A stretch of DNA of 64,000 nucleotides, from positions 52,047,439 through 52,111,438 of the forward strand of contig NC_088800.1 of assembly GCF_011386835.1 (NCBI RefSeq), read 5' to 3'. This DNA comes from Chrysemys picta bellii (lineage: Eukaryota > Chordata > Testudines > Emydidae). A model generated the notes under the pieces. It made no database searches. It was not told the origin of the DNA and worked only from the letters and a program-made list of their open reading frames with translations. The translations under genes were made by a program, and so were the position numbers. Shown here piece by piece: positions 12,725-24,889 of the stretch (position 1 is the first letter of the stretch; the number at the start of each line of letters is the position of its first letter).

Positions 12725-12830
12725 AGACTTCAAAGTGCTTTACAAAGCTGCAGAAATAGCATTACCCTCATTGTACAAATTGGGAAACCGAGGCACAGAA
12801 AAGAAGTGACTTGTCTAAGATCCTCTTTAT
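12725..12830 (-). repeat. MIR-like SINE fragment
   Basis: Reading the plus strand, CAAATTGGGAAACCGAGGCA and AAGTGACTTGTCTAAG are the reverse complement of the MIR core (CTCAGTTTCCC... and ...CAAGTCACTT). The SINE is therefore on the minus strand. It is degraded. Confidence 0.65.
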
Positions 12831-13300
12831 GAGCATTATTATTATCCCTTCTCTCTCTCTCTCTCACACACACACAGATAGCTAAACCTACATCTATAGT
12901 AACACCCCTCCTGTAACCATGAATGTCAGATGTGAATTTCCCCATGGGCTTGTTTTTCTGGTTTAACAGTTTCATGCCCACATCTGTTCATTTCATTAAT
13001 GACCTTACAGCTCACTCCCGTTATTAGAAGTTTATTAGTGTTTTCAAAAGCATCTGTCCCCATGCACCACCACCACTTTCTGTTTCCCCATAACATCATC
13101 CAGTGCAATCTAAACCCTGGCAAAGCAACACAGACGCAAAATGCAGTATGTTCTCCACCCAGTAGGTAGCTTACACAAGAGACGATTTTCACAGTTGTCT
13201 TCACTCACCGGGGCAAATGAGCTACTCTCTCCCTTCCTATGTGAATACATGTGTTATAATAGAAAAGCCACCAGGTGTTCTTTATAAACCTCTATACACA

Positions 13301-13321
13301 CGCACACACACACACACACAC
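13301..13321. repeat. (CA)n microsatellite
   Basis: A run of CA dinucleotides with one CG interruption. Confidence 0.9.
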
Positions 13322-15119
13322 CAGATGCTTCAGTGTTTCACTTTCATACAGCTACAGCTAAGGACCAAGTCACCAGTTTGGTTTAGACAGGGACTGTTCA
13401 GAGCAGCCAGTGATGAAAATTCCAGTACCTCCAAGTACCATTCAGCCAGTTCACTGGGATGGGACTCTTGACCGAATCCAGCACAGCTCAGAAGGTTTCA
13501 CATTTAAAGAAAATGATTTTGAAGTTGCTGGATGTGGTTTGGGTAACTAGCTACTGTGTAGCCAACCCCAGCCTCCCAGAGCAGGTGTCAGATCACAAAA
13601 CAAACAGCCCAAGGAGTGATTGTGCAACATGCAGCAAGAGGAAACTGGCCAAAATACACCCCAGGAAACAAATGACAGCCAGGACAGTTGGATGTGCTTG
13701 GATTTTTAGGACGTACTTGTAATAAGAAATTCTGAAGCTTTGTGTTTTAGATTTGCATACACACTTGCTTGTATACTGTATGTGCATAACTCTATTGCAT
13801 AGTCACACAGCCCACAAACATATTGCACACTTTATAGAACAGGATCAAAATTCCAAATTTCTGTGGAAGTCCTGAGCTGAAAACAATACACATCACACTG
13901 CCCTTTTCCAGAAGTTAGTCTGACTCTAGCTTTCTACTCCCATCCAGATGGAGCTCCTTGTTAAGCAAAAGGATGAGTGACTTACCTGAAAGCAGGACCT
14001 TCTCTCTCTCTGTCTGCTCTGCCTGATGTTCTCTCTGTGAAAGTGGGAAGCGTTTTAGATTGTGCAGTAGGTATATATTGTCTGCAAGTCTGGCCTAAGG
14101 GCGTCCATCACTCGGCCTTGCTTTGCTCCTGCCCCTATATGGAAGATACTGTCACATGCTTTGCAGCTCCCAGCTATCCGTATGGCAAAATAGGAAAGAA
14201 GGAAAGTGGGAGGAGGGGGGGAAAGGAATCCTTCATAATCATGAAAGAGGCAGAGAGAATTCTCAGCAAAAACCCACTAGACAGAAATCCCTGGCTGACC
14301 CAAACTTCAATTTTTCTTCTTTTGTATCTGTGGCTCCCGGCAGCCCCTTTCATGTTCCATTCAAGGCCCAGAAGATGTAAAGAGAAGTTTGCCTTGATCC
14401 AATTTCTCTGGGTTCTGTCTCACTGGGAGATTAGGTGAGGCATTGCGGGCGGAGGGTTAATGGACACTTTTCAAATATAAATCATCAGCCCTGTCTTCCG
14501 GAGTAAAAACATTGTCTCCCCGAAATGGAACCCTTACCCATCCACCTCGCCCCCATGCACACCCGCTACACACCCACCATATTCCCACACTGCTTCTTCT
14601 GTGCTTCAGGGATCACGTTTCCAGTGAAGTCAGCACTGGTCAGTTTCAGGCTATTGTCACCTAACTGGCCACTGTCATCTGGCAGTTCCTATGTTCCTGT
14701 TTAAAACAGCTGGCAAGTCATGATGGGACAAAGTTGGCCTTGGTGTAACCCCTCTGACTTTGGTTCCCTCCCCCATCCAGTGCTGATGGAAGGAACTGGG
14801 CTGAGATACCTGGAGAGTGAAGCACTCCAAGCAGTGGCAACTGGTCCCCACATTGTCCAGCATACTAGCAGCAAGAAAGGAGGTCTGGGAGGGCAATTGT
14901 GGGGGGTGTTTTTGCAATCATGGTGCCTCCCAGTAGATGATCCTCATTCATTAATTTCACACAGCCACCATCCGGCCATCAGATGACCTGGATAATTTGT
15001 TTTAATCAGTGATCTAGGCGTGAAAATGACTTTATCCCATCAACAGCCATCCAGGTGATCTTAATATGCGTTAAAGATGGTGCTTACCAATTCATCTCCT
15101 TAAAGCTCTTTGCAAACTA

Positions 15120-15285
15120 TTCTGCACACTCCTCCAACATCATTATCCCTTTGTTTCAGATAGGGAAACTGAGGCACAGCATGGTGACACAACTAGGCCA
15201 AGTGAGTGAGTTGGGGTTAGAACCCAGGCACTCCATGATCCCCTATCTTTTGCTCATTCCACTAGACTACACTACCTTAGGGCTG
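15120..15285 (-). repeat. MIR-like SINE
   Basis: The plus strand carries GATAGGGAAACTGAGGCACA, then GGGGTTAGAACCCAGGCACT and CCACTAGACTACACTA. This is the reverse complement of a MIR with core, box-B-like and box-A-like parts in the expected order. Confidence 0.75.
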
Positions 15286-15474
15286 AGCAAAGCATCACGA
15301 TGAAACAGACCCATCTGAATCTTAGTCCAAAACCAGGGGCAGTACTTTTTACCAGATCCCAGATGGTCAAATCATTCTTCCCCCGACTCTGTTCTTTTTC
15401 ATTTTCTCAGCTGCCATCTGGAACAGGGAGTGGGAGGACACTGAAAAATGTTGCCCCTCTCCAGAAGCAGACCT

Positions 15475-15655
15475 GCCTAGTGGGTGAAGCACTAGACTGT
15501 CTCTCCGGATACCTGGTTTCTGTTACTGTCTCTACCACTGGCCTTGTGGGTGACCTCATGTAAGTCACATCCCCGCTCTGTGCCTCAGTTTCCCCATCTG
15601 TGAAATGGGACACTGATACTGACCTTTGTAAAGCACTGTGATTAAAAGAGCTAAG
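15475..15655 (+). repeat. MIR-like SINE
   Basis: The order is head (GTGGGTGAAGCACTAGACTG), ACCTGGTTTC, then the core TGCCTCAGTTTCCCCATCTG and a tail TTTGTAAAGCACTGTGATTA. The order and spacing fit MIR on the plus strand. Confidence 0.8.
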
Positions 15656-16435
15656 TATTATTTTCTAGTCTTCTTCCACAACATTTTCTTCAAGTAGCTG
15701 GCTATGCTGTAGTCCTGCTGCTGTATAGAAAATAGTTTACCTCTTTACAAAGGCAGGGGAGCTCTGTTTGTGCACAGAGAGGCGTGTAAGAAGAGAGATG
15801 GTGTTTCCAGGGTAGAGATGGGATCAGACAAGAAATTTCAAATCCAGCTTCAGATTCTGCACTCTTAAAGTTTGGGTATGCTCAGCTACAAGCAAAAAGA
15901 TAGGGGTGTTCTCTACCTACCGGCCCTCCAACCTCACCCTGGGAACTGAGAGTCAAGCTGGGCTTTTTCCATCTTATGCATCAGTGCTAATTGTAAAGGT
16001 CCTACTAGCCAAATCAGGTCCTCACTGACACCTGGACAACCCCATTGCCTTCAGATTCTGCCCACAGTGACTCCATGCAGCCGCAATGGGTTTGCTGAGG
16101 TGCCGCTGATTAAAATTAGTCAGCAACTGTGTTGATGATGCACAAACTGCAGTAGACTTCAGCTCCCCCTCCCACCCCCAGAACTGGGCTGTGGGGCTGT
16201 CAGGAGAAAAAAGAAGTTCTGTCATTCAACTGAGGAACTGTGACCTTGAATATTCATTGAGGGGGCAAGGGCCTAATTCAAAGTCCACTGAAACAGTGAG
16301 GGTCTTGGATTTCCCTGGGGTTTGGATCAAGCCCAATGAAAAGATCTGATAAGTAAGAAGAACCAGTTTTACATAGCCACTTTTTGTGTCAAACTGCATT
16401 TTGAATGTGACCCATGCAGATCTGCTGGCCGTGGG

Positions 16436-16720
16436 GCTCATAGACTCTAAGGTTAGAAGGGACCATCATGATCATTTGTCTGACTCCTGCACATTGCAGG
16501 CCACGAGAACTTTGCTCACCCACTCCTGTAACATACCCCTAGCCTCTGGCTGAGTTAGTGACAGCCTCAAATCATGGTTTAAAGACTTAAAGTTACAGAA
16601 AACCCCACATTTACACTAGTTTAAACCTGCAAGTGACCCATGCCCCATGCTGTGGAGGTAGGCGAAAAAAAACCAGGGTCTCTGCCAACCTTGGGTCTCC
16701 AGCTTCTGGAGGCACGTGAT
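16436..16720 (-). mobile_element. CR1-type LINE 3' end
   Basis: The plus strand begins CTCATAGACTCTAAGGTTAG and continues AAGGGACCATCATGATCATT. This is the reverse complement of the 3' tail of a CR1 LINE (or of a SINE that shares that tail). Downstream sequence such as GCAAGTGACCCATGCCCCAT and GGTCTCTGCCAACC fits the upstream untranslated part. No coding sequence is retained. The 21,918-22,056 fragment is related and in the opposite orientation. Confidence 0.75.
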
Positions 16721-17589
16721 CTGGTGAAAATCTCAGCTTTCAATGTTTTTGAAAAAGTAAGTTTCTAGCCCTCAGGGTTGCAAAGAAAACTTGGAAACAT
16801 GATCCAAGTGCATCCTGAAGACTCAAAAGCCAGAGGGCAAATAGAAAGCACCACTCATGATTTTTGATGATTGGCAACAACATCATTGGATAGAGAGGAG
16901 GTTAGCCAGGATTTCCTGGCCTCTCAGGAAGATTTCCCTCTTGGATGGTATAATCTGTCCCAGAGTTTGGATCCCAGCTAAAGTTACTTCAGTTTTAATA
17001 TATCTGGCTCAGGCTATAAGGAACCTCCCATATGTGAGCCACGTTGGAAGCAGGGTCCCAGAATGGGGTTGGGGGCCCAAACTGCTGGCCAATCATGTAG
17101 CATTGTTTGCAAGAGCAGGGGTTGATAAACCCAGGGCCAGCTTCTGCTGCTATGGATTTCTGGTCATGGAGGACATGCTCTGGGGCCCGGAATGGGGCAA
17201 GATCTTTGAAACATTGCATCTCCTCCAGCTGATCTAGGGTGGAGCTGGGCAAGTGGCAGGAGATAGGAAGCTGCCAGACTCATCTCCTGCTCCGGAACAG
17301 CTGTGGTCCAGATGATAATAATTGAGAACATCTGTCAGTTGGACGAGCTCTTATCTGTGTCAACAAACATCCCAACCCATGTCTGCTTCCTGTGTATCAG
17401 ACTCTGATGGACCTAAGAGAAGAGCTCAGCAGATGGGCTGCCCAAACAGTCCTTCTAGAGAGCTAACCAGAGCCATGTGAAGATCTCTGAATTTTGATGG
17501 GTCTCCAGAAGGAACAGGAACCATTTAATCTCTTCTCTACATACATTCACTGCATACATGTCCTCTTATCCTAAGTGTTGCTATAATGG

Positions 17590-18205
17590 GTGGACCTGTA
17601 AGCTGGAATATTACACCAGAGGTCTAGTGGTAAGAGCAGTCCAATACAGGGTCTGCTTCTCCCCAGAGCTTCACTTAGAGTCCAGTGGACATGGTACTAG
17701 CCTAGGAACAGGGCCGGCTCTACTGTTTTTGCCGCCCCAATCAGCGCGCTGAATTGCTGCCGCAGACGGCGGGGGCAGTCTGTGTACCGTTAGGGCAGCA
17801 CGCGCGTTTCCATGGCGGCGGCAATTCGGCGGCAGCTTCTGTCTTCAGCCGGAAGACAGAGCTGCCAAATTGCCGCCGCAGGCAGCTGAACATAAAAGCT
17901 GCTGCCAAATTGCCGCCGCCGAATTGCCACTGCCGCGGAAACACGAGTGCCGGCCTAACGGCACATGGACTGCCCCCGCTGTCCATGGCGGCAATTCAGC
18001 GCGCTGCTTGGGGCGGCAAAAACACATGGAATGCCGCCCCTTGCAGATTGCCACCCCAAGCACCTGCTTGGACTGCTTGTGCCTGGAGCCGGCACTGCTA
18101 GGAATCAGGAGACCTGGTTCTAGTCTTAGCTGTACCACTGACCTGCTATGTAACCATGAGCAAGTTACTTGTATCCCTGTGCTTCTTCTTTCCTTCCCAC
18201 CCTTT
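17590..18205 (+). repeat. MIR-like SINE split by a hAT element
   Basis: The left part has GAGGTCTAGTGGTAAGAGCA. The right part (from about 18,106) has AGGAGACCTGGTTCTAGTCT and TGACCTGCTATGTAACCATG, the MIR head-to-core order. The two parts join into one SINE if 17,709-18,097 is removed, so the MIR predates the hAT insertion. Sequence at 18,215-18,320 resembles another old amniote repeat with GCACAATGGGGCCCC. Confidence 0.65.
17709..18097. mobile_element. Non-autonomous hAT-type element (GGGCCGGC family)
   Basis: The left end CAGGGCCGGCTCTACTG and right end GTGCCTGGAGCCGGCACTG are inverted repeats. The body is GC-rich, with GCCGCCGC tracts mirrored across its centre. Flanks are CCTAGGAA and CTAGGAAT, a near-match of an 8-bp duplication if shifted by one base. 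389 bp, no transposase. Open frames inside are artefacts of the CpG-rich palindromes. Confidence 0.85.
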
Positions 18206-18825
18206 GTCCAGGCTACTTAGACTGTAAGTTATTCAGAGCAGGGGCTATCTCTGACTTTCTGTTTGTAGAATGCCAAGCACAATGGGGCCCCAATCTCATT
18301 TGGAGCATCTGCTGTAATACAGGTGGGCACATGAATCCATAGCAAGTATTTTGCCTTATTATCCCTTGTGCGCTCACAGACAGCAAGCACTTCCTTCTAC
18401 TTAACCTGACACCATTGCCAATTTTGCTCACAAACATTTTAGTCGTGGCTTCAGAAGGGAGTGGGCAAAGAGATTGGCTGAGGGGCTGGGATCCTTAACA
18501 ACACTGTGAGCCTTGGATGGATCAGACACAAGTGCAGCAAAGCTTTGAAATAAAACCTAGTTAAAACACCATCCGAGAATTCTTTCATTCCTAGATTGGT
18601 TGGAAAATGGATTCTGTGTCCAGCAAAAAAATGTTGAAATTTGGCTTTCTTTTTGTCCCAAATCAAGATGAAAAGGCAAAATTTTGAATTGTTTCACAAA
18701 ACAAAATTCCAAAAAGCAGTCTGTTTTGGGTCAGTTGAAATGTTTCATTTCAATCAGTTTGAAATGTTTCATTTGGACGTTGACACTTTTCATTTTTTTT
18801 AGATCAAATAAAATAGATAAGAATA

Positions 18826-19560
18826 TAAGAAAGGCCATACTGGGTCAGACCAAAGGTCCATCTAGCCCAGTGTCCTGTCTTCCGACAGTGGCCAATGCCA
18901 GGTGCCGCAGAGGGAATGAACAGAACAGGTAATCATAAAATGATCCATCCCTTGTTGCCCATTTCCAGCTTCTAGCAAACAGAGGTTAGGGACACCATCT
19001 CTGCCCATCCTGGCTAATAGCCATTGATGGACCTATTCTCCATGAATTTATCTAGTTCTTTTTTGAACCCTGTTATAGTCTTGGCCTTCACAACATCCTC
19101 TGGCAAGGAATTCCACAGGTTGAGTGTGCATTGTGTGAAAAAATAGTTCCTTTTGTTTGTTTTAAACCTGCTGCCTATTAATTTCATTTGGTGACCCCTA
19201 GTTCTTGTGTTATGAGAAGGAGTAAATAACACTTCCTTATTTACCTTCTCCACACCAGTCATGATTTTATAGACCTCTATCATATCCCCCTTTAGTCATC
19301 TCTTTTCCAAGATGAAAAGTCCCAGTCTTATTAATCTCTCCTCATATGGCAGCTGTTCCATACCCCTAATAATTTTTGTTGTCCTTTTCTGAACCTTTTC
19401 CAATTCTAATATATCTTTTTTAAGATGGGGCGACCGCATCTGCTCACAATATTCAAGATGTGGGTGTACCATGGCTTTATACAGAGGCAATAGGATATTT
19501 TCTGTCTTATTATCTATCCCTTTCTTAATGATTCCCAACATTCTGTTCACTTTGAAGAAC
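18826..19560 (-). pseudogene. CR1-like LINE, ORF2 C-terminal remnant and 3' UTR
   Basis: On the minus strand, codons 19,691-19,296 encode a peptide with PHLEYCEQMRSPHLKKDI and EKVQKRTTKIIRGME. Codons 19,283-19,014 encode [16 protein letters not shown] and [20 protein letters not shown]. These are the C-terminal signatures of CR1/L3-type LINE ORF2, downstream of the reverse-transcriptase core. The two pieces are out of frame with each other, so the ORF is broken. The 3' untranslated end (plus strand ACTGGGTCAGACCAAAGGTC near 18,840) fits the same LINE. The 5' part, including the endonuclease and catalytic RT, is missing, as is usual for 5'-truncated LINE insertions. Confidence 0.85.
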
Positions 19561-19710
19561 ACTTTGAAAGGTAAAGTCATTTTGAAACAACAAACTTTGT
19601 GTTCTGAAAATACTGAAATGGGACTTTTTCCCTTTTTACAATTTTTTCCCCAATTTTTTGTCCAAATGGAATGTAATTGAAATGATTCCATGTTTCATCC
19701 AAATGGCTTC

Positions 19711-19734
19711 TTTTTTTTTTTTTTTTTTTTTTTT
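19711..19734. repeat. Poly-T tract
   Basis: An uninterrupted run of about 23 T residues. Confidence 0.9.
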
Positions 19735-20323
19735 GCTGAACATGTTTTGCCGAACATGTTTCAGCCAGCTTGATTCTGCATTTCCCAGCTATGTATGAAC
19801 AAAACTCCAAGTATAAATTCAAACCAATGTCCAAATCCTACCCTTTGTCAGGGCTCCTCACCAGAGCCTGCTCCGTGCCCAGCAGCTGGTCTAGGCCTCC
19901 CGCGGCTGCTTGCCAAGATTCTCAGGCTTGGTCTCTCTCCTCACTAACTCTTCATCCCCAGAGAGTGACTGCTGACTCTCTCCCTACTGCCACAAACCTC
20001 TGTTCATACTCAGCAGCCTGCTCCTGCCCAGACAGGCTCTCCTGCCTGGTGCAGCCATGTAATGTAACTGGCCTCTCAGGCCTCATTCACCCCATCAGTG
20101 CCTGTGTGGGGTACACGCCCCATCACAGAGAGGCGGGCAAGACTCTGCACATGTGAGAGAGAACCTGTCTAAGCCCATTTAGTGGCTACCAAAGGCCGCA
20201 ATTCAGCAAGGCCCAAGAATGAGCTTAATTCTAAGCATGTGAGTGACCCAATTGGCCTCAGTGGGGGTTAAAGTCAGGCCCACGCTTAGTGTCTTGCTGA
20301 ATCAGGACTGTAGACTATAAAGT

Positions 20324-20929
20324 GTTCATCCTGGGGGCCTGCTCATATGTCCCTGGGCTAAGGGCTCGATGAAATAGGGAGTCAGTTCCTGGCTCTGCCA
20401 TAATAATAAGTCTACTCAGTCCCACTCCTTGCCACTGCCTGCCTGGGCTCCTTCCTACACAGCCTCTCTTGGGCCTTCTTCCCCGCAACTTTTCTAGACT
20501 CACCCTTTCCTCGTGACCAGGCTGGCAGTGGCAAGGAGAGGGACTGAGCAGACTTTGGCTGCTGGTTGTAGGGTCTCTGGGCTGGACTCCAGCATAGATG
20601 GGGGGTCCAGCTTCCCCTACCAGCCACCAGAGACCAGAGGAGGTGGTATAACCCCTACACCCTGATATAAGAGGACAAGGACATTGGATAGCCCTGAGGC
20701 AAGGCTGTGAGGACCACGGGGCCCAGAGTTGGGGCCGAAATGGGGTGATGACACTGATCTCCTTTGTAAAGCGCTATAGTGGAGCTAGGGGTTATTATTA
20801 TGGCAGAGCCAGGAACTGACTCCCTATTTCATCGAGCCATTAGCCCAGGGATTTAATGTCAAGGCCATCCTCCCAGGGGTTTTAAGCATAAATAAAGCCA
20901 AGAGTTCATCCTGGGGGCCTGCTCATATG
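20324..20929. repeat. Nested inverted repeats bounded by a 26-bp direct repeat
   Basis: An exact 26-bp sequence starting GTTCATCCTGGGGGCCTG occurs at 20,324-20,349 and again at 20,904-20,929. Just inside, 20,350-20,409 is the inverse of 20,792-20,851, about 60 bp with one or two mismatches (core GATGAAATAGGGAGTCAGTT). Inside that, 20,411-20,446 is the inverse of 20,517-20,552 (36 bp, three mismatches, core CTCCTTGCCACTGCC). No coding content. I do not recognise it. It may be a fold-back element or the product of template switching during replication. Confidence 0.8.
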
Positions 20930-21917
20930 GCTTGAATGATAGAAGGATTTGTGCTGAGCCGATGGGTTCATCCTGCAGTCCTGTACAGGTGCTGCAGCCA
21001 GTGAGATGGATCTGTTGAATGAGACTTTGCTGCATTTGATTAGGGTTCTAGAAGACAAGAGGAGTTGGTGGTTATGTGGAAGATTGGTGGGTGGGATTGT
21101 GCTGTGTTGATAGTGACCTACAGTGATAAAGTACCAACATGCAGCATCTCTAGCAGTGTGTACCGGATTCGCCCGTCAACAGGCTGAGTGGTGCATTCTG
21201 CCCATTGCTGTCCCACAGCTTACATGACTTAAGATTTATTTTCTTGTGGTGTACAATGTCCAGTTCTGCTCAGATCACCAGTTTTGCGCCACTACACTGA
21301 GATGTCCTGGAGACTATAGGCCCTTGCTACAGCATGGAGGCAGATTGGAGGGCTCCAATGTTTGCGCATATGGCACGTTTTCCCAGTCTCTCTCCTCATC
21401 GTACAGCCCAGATGGCACAAAGACTGTCACGGGAAGGGATAAATGTGCATTGCCAGTTGGAAAGCATCTTGTTCAGAGGCTTCAGGGGGGTTTGTCATCA
21501 ACTGCGAAACAGCACGGCTCTTTTCTCCCCAAAATCTGCTGCATGTGGATACAAATTGACACCTGACTGGGCAGGGCTTTCAAATGACTGTCTGTTTGGA
21601 CCACTCTGGATCTACTTCTCTCTTCCTAGAGGTCCTCTCTACACCCCTGTGTTTCAGGACATTTTGCCACATGCATGGATGCTGATTGCTCTTAAGAATG
21701 CGTGCAGAGCCCTTACTGTCCAGAAGCCTCCATCTCCAGTCCTGGAATAGCCATGTCGCCATCCCTTCCAGAAGCAAGGCCTCCATCACACAGTGGTCCG
21801 AAGAACTCCAGGGTTCTTCAGTGCTTGAATCTGCTTGTCTGTTCCTCCAGCTTTTGTCAATTCTCATGTTTCCTTGCCTAGCTAAGAGGACTCTGAAGTC
21901 TTTAAACCACAATTTGA

Positions 21918-22056
21918 GGACTTCAATAGCTCAGACATAGGTTAGGGGTTTGATACAGGAGTGGGTGGGCGAGATTCTGTGGCCTGCGTTGTGCGGGAGG
22001 TCAGACTAGACAATCATAATGGTCCCTTCTGACCTTAAAGTCTATGATTCTGTGAT
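21918..22056 (+). mobile_element. CR1 3' end or CR1-tailed SINE
   Basis: The tail reads GGTCAGACTAGACAATCATA, then ATGGTCCCTTCTGACC and CTATGATTCTGTGATTC, a CR1-type terminus. The upstream part ATAGCTCAGACATAGG and GGGGTTTGATACAGG looks faintly like polymerase III A and B boxes, but the same upstream sequence occurs in the longer CR1 copy at 16,436. A LINE fragment is therefore as likely as a SINE. Confidence 0.75.
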
Positions 22057-24176
22057 TCAATGACTCAGTGTAGGGTCATTTTCCCCGCTGTTGGAGCAAC
22101 CACTCAGTATCAACATACTGGAACAATAAACCACCCATTTGGCTCTGCTGGCCTGGGAAGCCCGGGAGGTCTGGGCTGCAGCGATTTCAATGGCCTGGTT
22201 TTGTGCACATGGGTGGAATCTGGAATTTCTAAAGACCTCCTCAAGGGACGAAACTCAGAGTGCTGCATCCTCAGCGGGACTTGGCATTCGCATCAGAACT
22301 GTAATAGTGTTGGGCAGATAGACCTCTATGGGCCCGGAGACAGCCCGTCTTCACTGGGGGCTTCTAGGGGCTAGCGGTGTGAAGAAAAGCCCCTTCCAGT
22401 ATGGGAGAGAAGGAGCCCAAGGGGACTTTGATATGGAGATGATGTCAACCTTTTGTGGGTCAGAGAGAACAATAGGGTATTGAGAGGATAAAGGTCTCCG
22501 GAGGATAGTAGCACTGAGTCAGTGCTCTGTCAGAGGGGGACCTCAAGAGGGTCAGAGGTACAGTATGGAGGCAGCAGGAGAGAACAGCCCGAGACTCAGA
22601 GCCCAGATTCCCTCTTCTTAAAATAAAAAGGAAAACAGCAGCTCCCCTGGTGACCTTTCCCTTGTGCAAATCTCCATCCTTCCCCACCTCGCCTCCAAAT
22701 TCCAGCTGCAGCAGCAAGCAGCCGGGCTGGGACCTGCTATGCCAGTGGCGGCGTGAAGTTACCCAGGGCCCTTGCACGTGCATGTGGGTGCGTGTGTGTG
22801 CGCGCACACCAGAGTGCTGCTTTCTTCCAGCCTGCAGGCTGCTTCGGGGGAGGGGAGGCAAACCGGTTCGCTTGCCAGTTTCTCCTGAGGTCCGCGGAGA
22901 GGTGTCTGTAGGGCTCATCTCGAAGAATGTCAGAGTGCATGTGCTCCGCAAGACGGCCTTTCAGAACTCATCAGCCCCGCTGTCACGCAGTGCGCCACAA
23001 ATTGGGAGTGACAGCTGTCTCCGTGCGCACCATCCATCTGTGGCAAATGTGTCAGCTAGCTGAACACTCCTGAGGAAACTGCTACGAGTCAGGGAAGGGG
23101 GGAGGAGAGAGAAGCTACAGCAACAGGAGGCGAGGATGGACAACAGCTGACCTGGTGGGACCACACATCTCGAATCGCCTGGCTCTTGGTGGCCAGATTG
23201 GCAGAAAGGCTAATTAAATAATAATTCTTTACAGTCGCCATTCAAGGGCCTCAAAGCTCTTAATAAACATTAATTAAGCCTCCAATGTCCCCTGGGAGAT
23301 GGGTGGTTGTATTATTATTAGACTCGTTTTACAGCTGAGGAAACAAAGTGAAGCGACTTGCCCAGGGTCATAGAGTCAGTAAGTGGCACAGCTGGAAGAG
23401 AACTCAGGAGCCCTGATAGCCAGTGTCCCCACAGCACCATCTTTCCTCTCTCCCCATCAGTGGCTCAGATGTACCTTGGAGGGCAGAATGACTTCCTTTG
23501 CTCTTCTCCCTCCGTGTCTCTTTTCTCCTCTGTCTCTCATCTCTTTCCCCTTTTGATTTCCCCCACCTCGACTCCCGATTTTCACCCATTCAGTGCTGAT
23601 GGACGGTGCCGGACAGTCTGGAAGACTGCAGTCTTGGTTCTAGTCCCAGAGAATGGAAATGCAAGCTATCCCTTCGGTGCCCTACCCATAAAGCTCAACC
23701 CTTTGGGTTGGGAGGAAGTTTAGTGTCCATGACCCATTCAGTCTTTGGCCTCTTAGAAATGCTCACAAGAAGACCAATAATTCCAGTTGTGGTGGGTTTG
23801 TGACGTGGATATTTGCCAATTAAGAGCTGGCCTAAGAACCACCAACACCAATTAACTTTGGTCAAAAAACAACCCTTAGATAGTGCCAATATTAGTTACT
23901 ATCAGCTAAGGATAAACTTGAACCAAAGACCAGAAGTGCAAAGCTCCATATCCTATTATCCATCCAGTCCTTCAAAGCTAGGAAGTGAAATGTTAAGGGC
24001 CATCAACATTCCCTCTACTCCATCCCCCAGAAACACACACCTCCCCACTAGACCAGCCAGAGAGAATTCAAAACAATCTTAATTTTCTCTAGTAGAGCTG
24101 CGAGCCTTCTAGTATGCCCTTCCCCAAACCTGAGTGTCTGTTGTTACATAGAACTATGCAGAGGGGACAGCAAGAG
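22057..24176. other. Gene-free stretch with a MIR and a CpG-rich patch
   Basis: I see no exon. It contains a (GT)n/GCGC patch at about 22,775-22,812, moderately CpG-rich DNA around 22,740-23,040, and a minus-strand MIR-like SINE listed separately. Confidence 0.5.
23230..23430 (-). repeat. MIR-like SINE
   Basis: The plus strand contains TTTTACAGCTGAGGAAACAA, then CTTGCCCAGGGTCATAGAGT and AGCTGGAAGAGAACTCAGG, the reverse complement of a MIR core and head. A good example of the family in this window. Confidence 0.8.
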
Positions 24177-24388
24177 CAGGGCCGGCTCGAGTGTTTTTGC
24201 TGCCCCAAGCGGCGGGGGGGAAAAAAAGCTGCTTTATTCTTTGGCAGCAATTCGGCGGCGGGTTCTAACCTCCGAGAGGGACTGAGGGACCCGCCGCCGA
24301 ATTGCCGCTGAAGAGCCAGACGTGCCACCCCTTGCCGTTGGTCGCCCCAAGCACCCGCTTGCTGCGCTGGTGCCTGGAGCCGGCCCTG
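24177..24388. mobile_element. Non-autonomous hAT-type element (GGGCCGGC family)
   Basis: The ends CAGGGCCGGCTCGAGTG and GTGCCTGGAGCCGGCCCTG are inverted. Flanks AGCAAGAG and AGCAGGAG match at 7 of 8 positions, fitting the 8-bp duplication made by hAT transposases. 212 bp, no coding capacity. Confidence 0.9.
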
Positions 24389-24889
24389 AGCAGGAGACAG
24401 ATGTCTGCTTTTTTTGTGGTGTAGGAGTGTGGATGGAATTTGGGGAAGGGGTTGTTGGAAGGCTAGTGTCCCAGTTGGGGCAGGGTTAAGGTTGGGGTGC
24501 ATTCTCTATGGTGTATAGGAGCTATGCTCATACATCTCTGGGTTGGGGAGGAGAGGAAATGAACTATTGGTAGCCTTTATTTTTCATTTCCTTGCTTTTT
24601 AGGTTCTGTGTTAGGTATGTGATATAAAGAGCAACCATAACTGACCCGCAGCACAGTGTTTTTGTGTATTAACATAGCTGTAGATTCACCACTTCAGGCT
24701 CCCATGTTTTGGCCTAGACATCTCCAGAAGCCTGTGGAGATTCGATGCATTCTGAGTGCTCATGCAGTTCACAAAAAGGCTTTGCCTTCTCTCCAACCCA
24801 TCTGTCTCCCAAACGTTTACCAGATTTCATGGAGTCATGAGTTCTATTGAACAAAAAGCAGAGCAATTATTTCCTCCAGGTCCATTGGG

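Larger units (their letters stand above)
9597..15119. other. Gene-free stretch, microsatellites and old repeat scraps
   Basis: I see no exon or RNA gene. It holds a GA-rich tract at about 10,238-10,345, a (CT)n(CA)n run at 12,849-12,876, a (CA)n run at 13,301-13,321, and a MIR-like piece at 12,725-12,830. Several passages containing CATTGATTTCAAYGGG (for example near 11,460 and 12,625) resemble a widespread old reptilian repeat. The rest looks unique. Confidence 0.55.
18590..19760. repeat. AT-rich palindromic repeat interrupted by CR1
   Basis: Both flanks of the CR1 at 18,826-19,560 carry similar inverted sequence: TTGAAATGTTTCATTTC near 18,740 and TGAAATGATTCCATGTTTC near 19,680. This suggests an older fold-back element into which the CR1 was inserted. 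A T-run of about 23 bases follows at 19,711-19,734. Boundaries are approximate. Confidence 0.45.

Noticed and set aside
17754..18220. Overlapping open frames of 80-116 codons on both strands
   Set aside because: They come from the CpG-rich palindromic hAT element, not from a gene.
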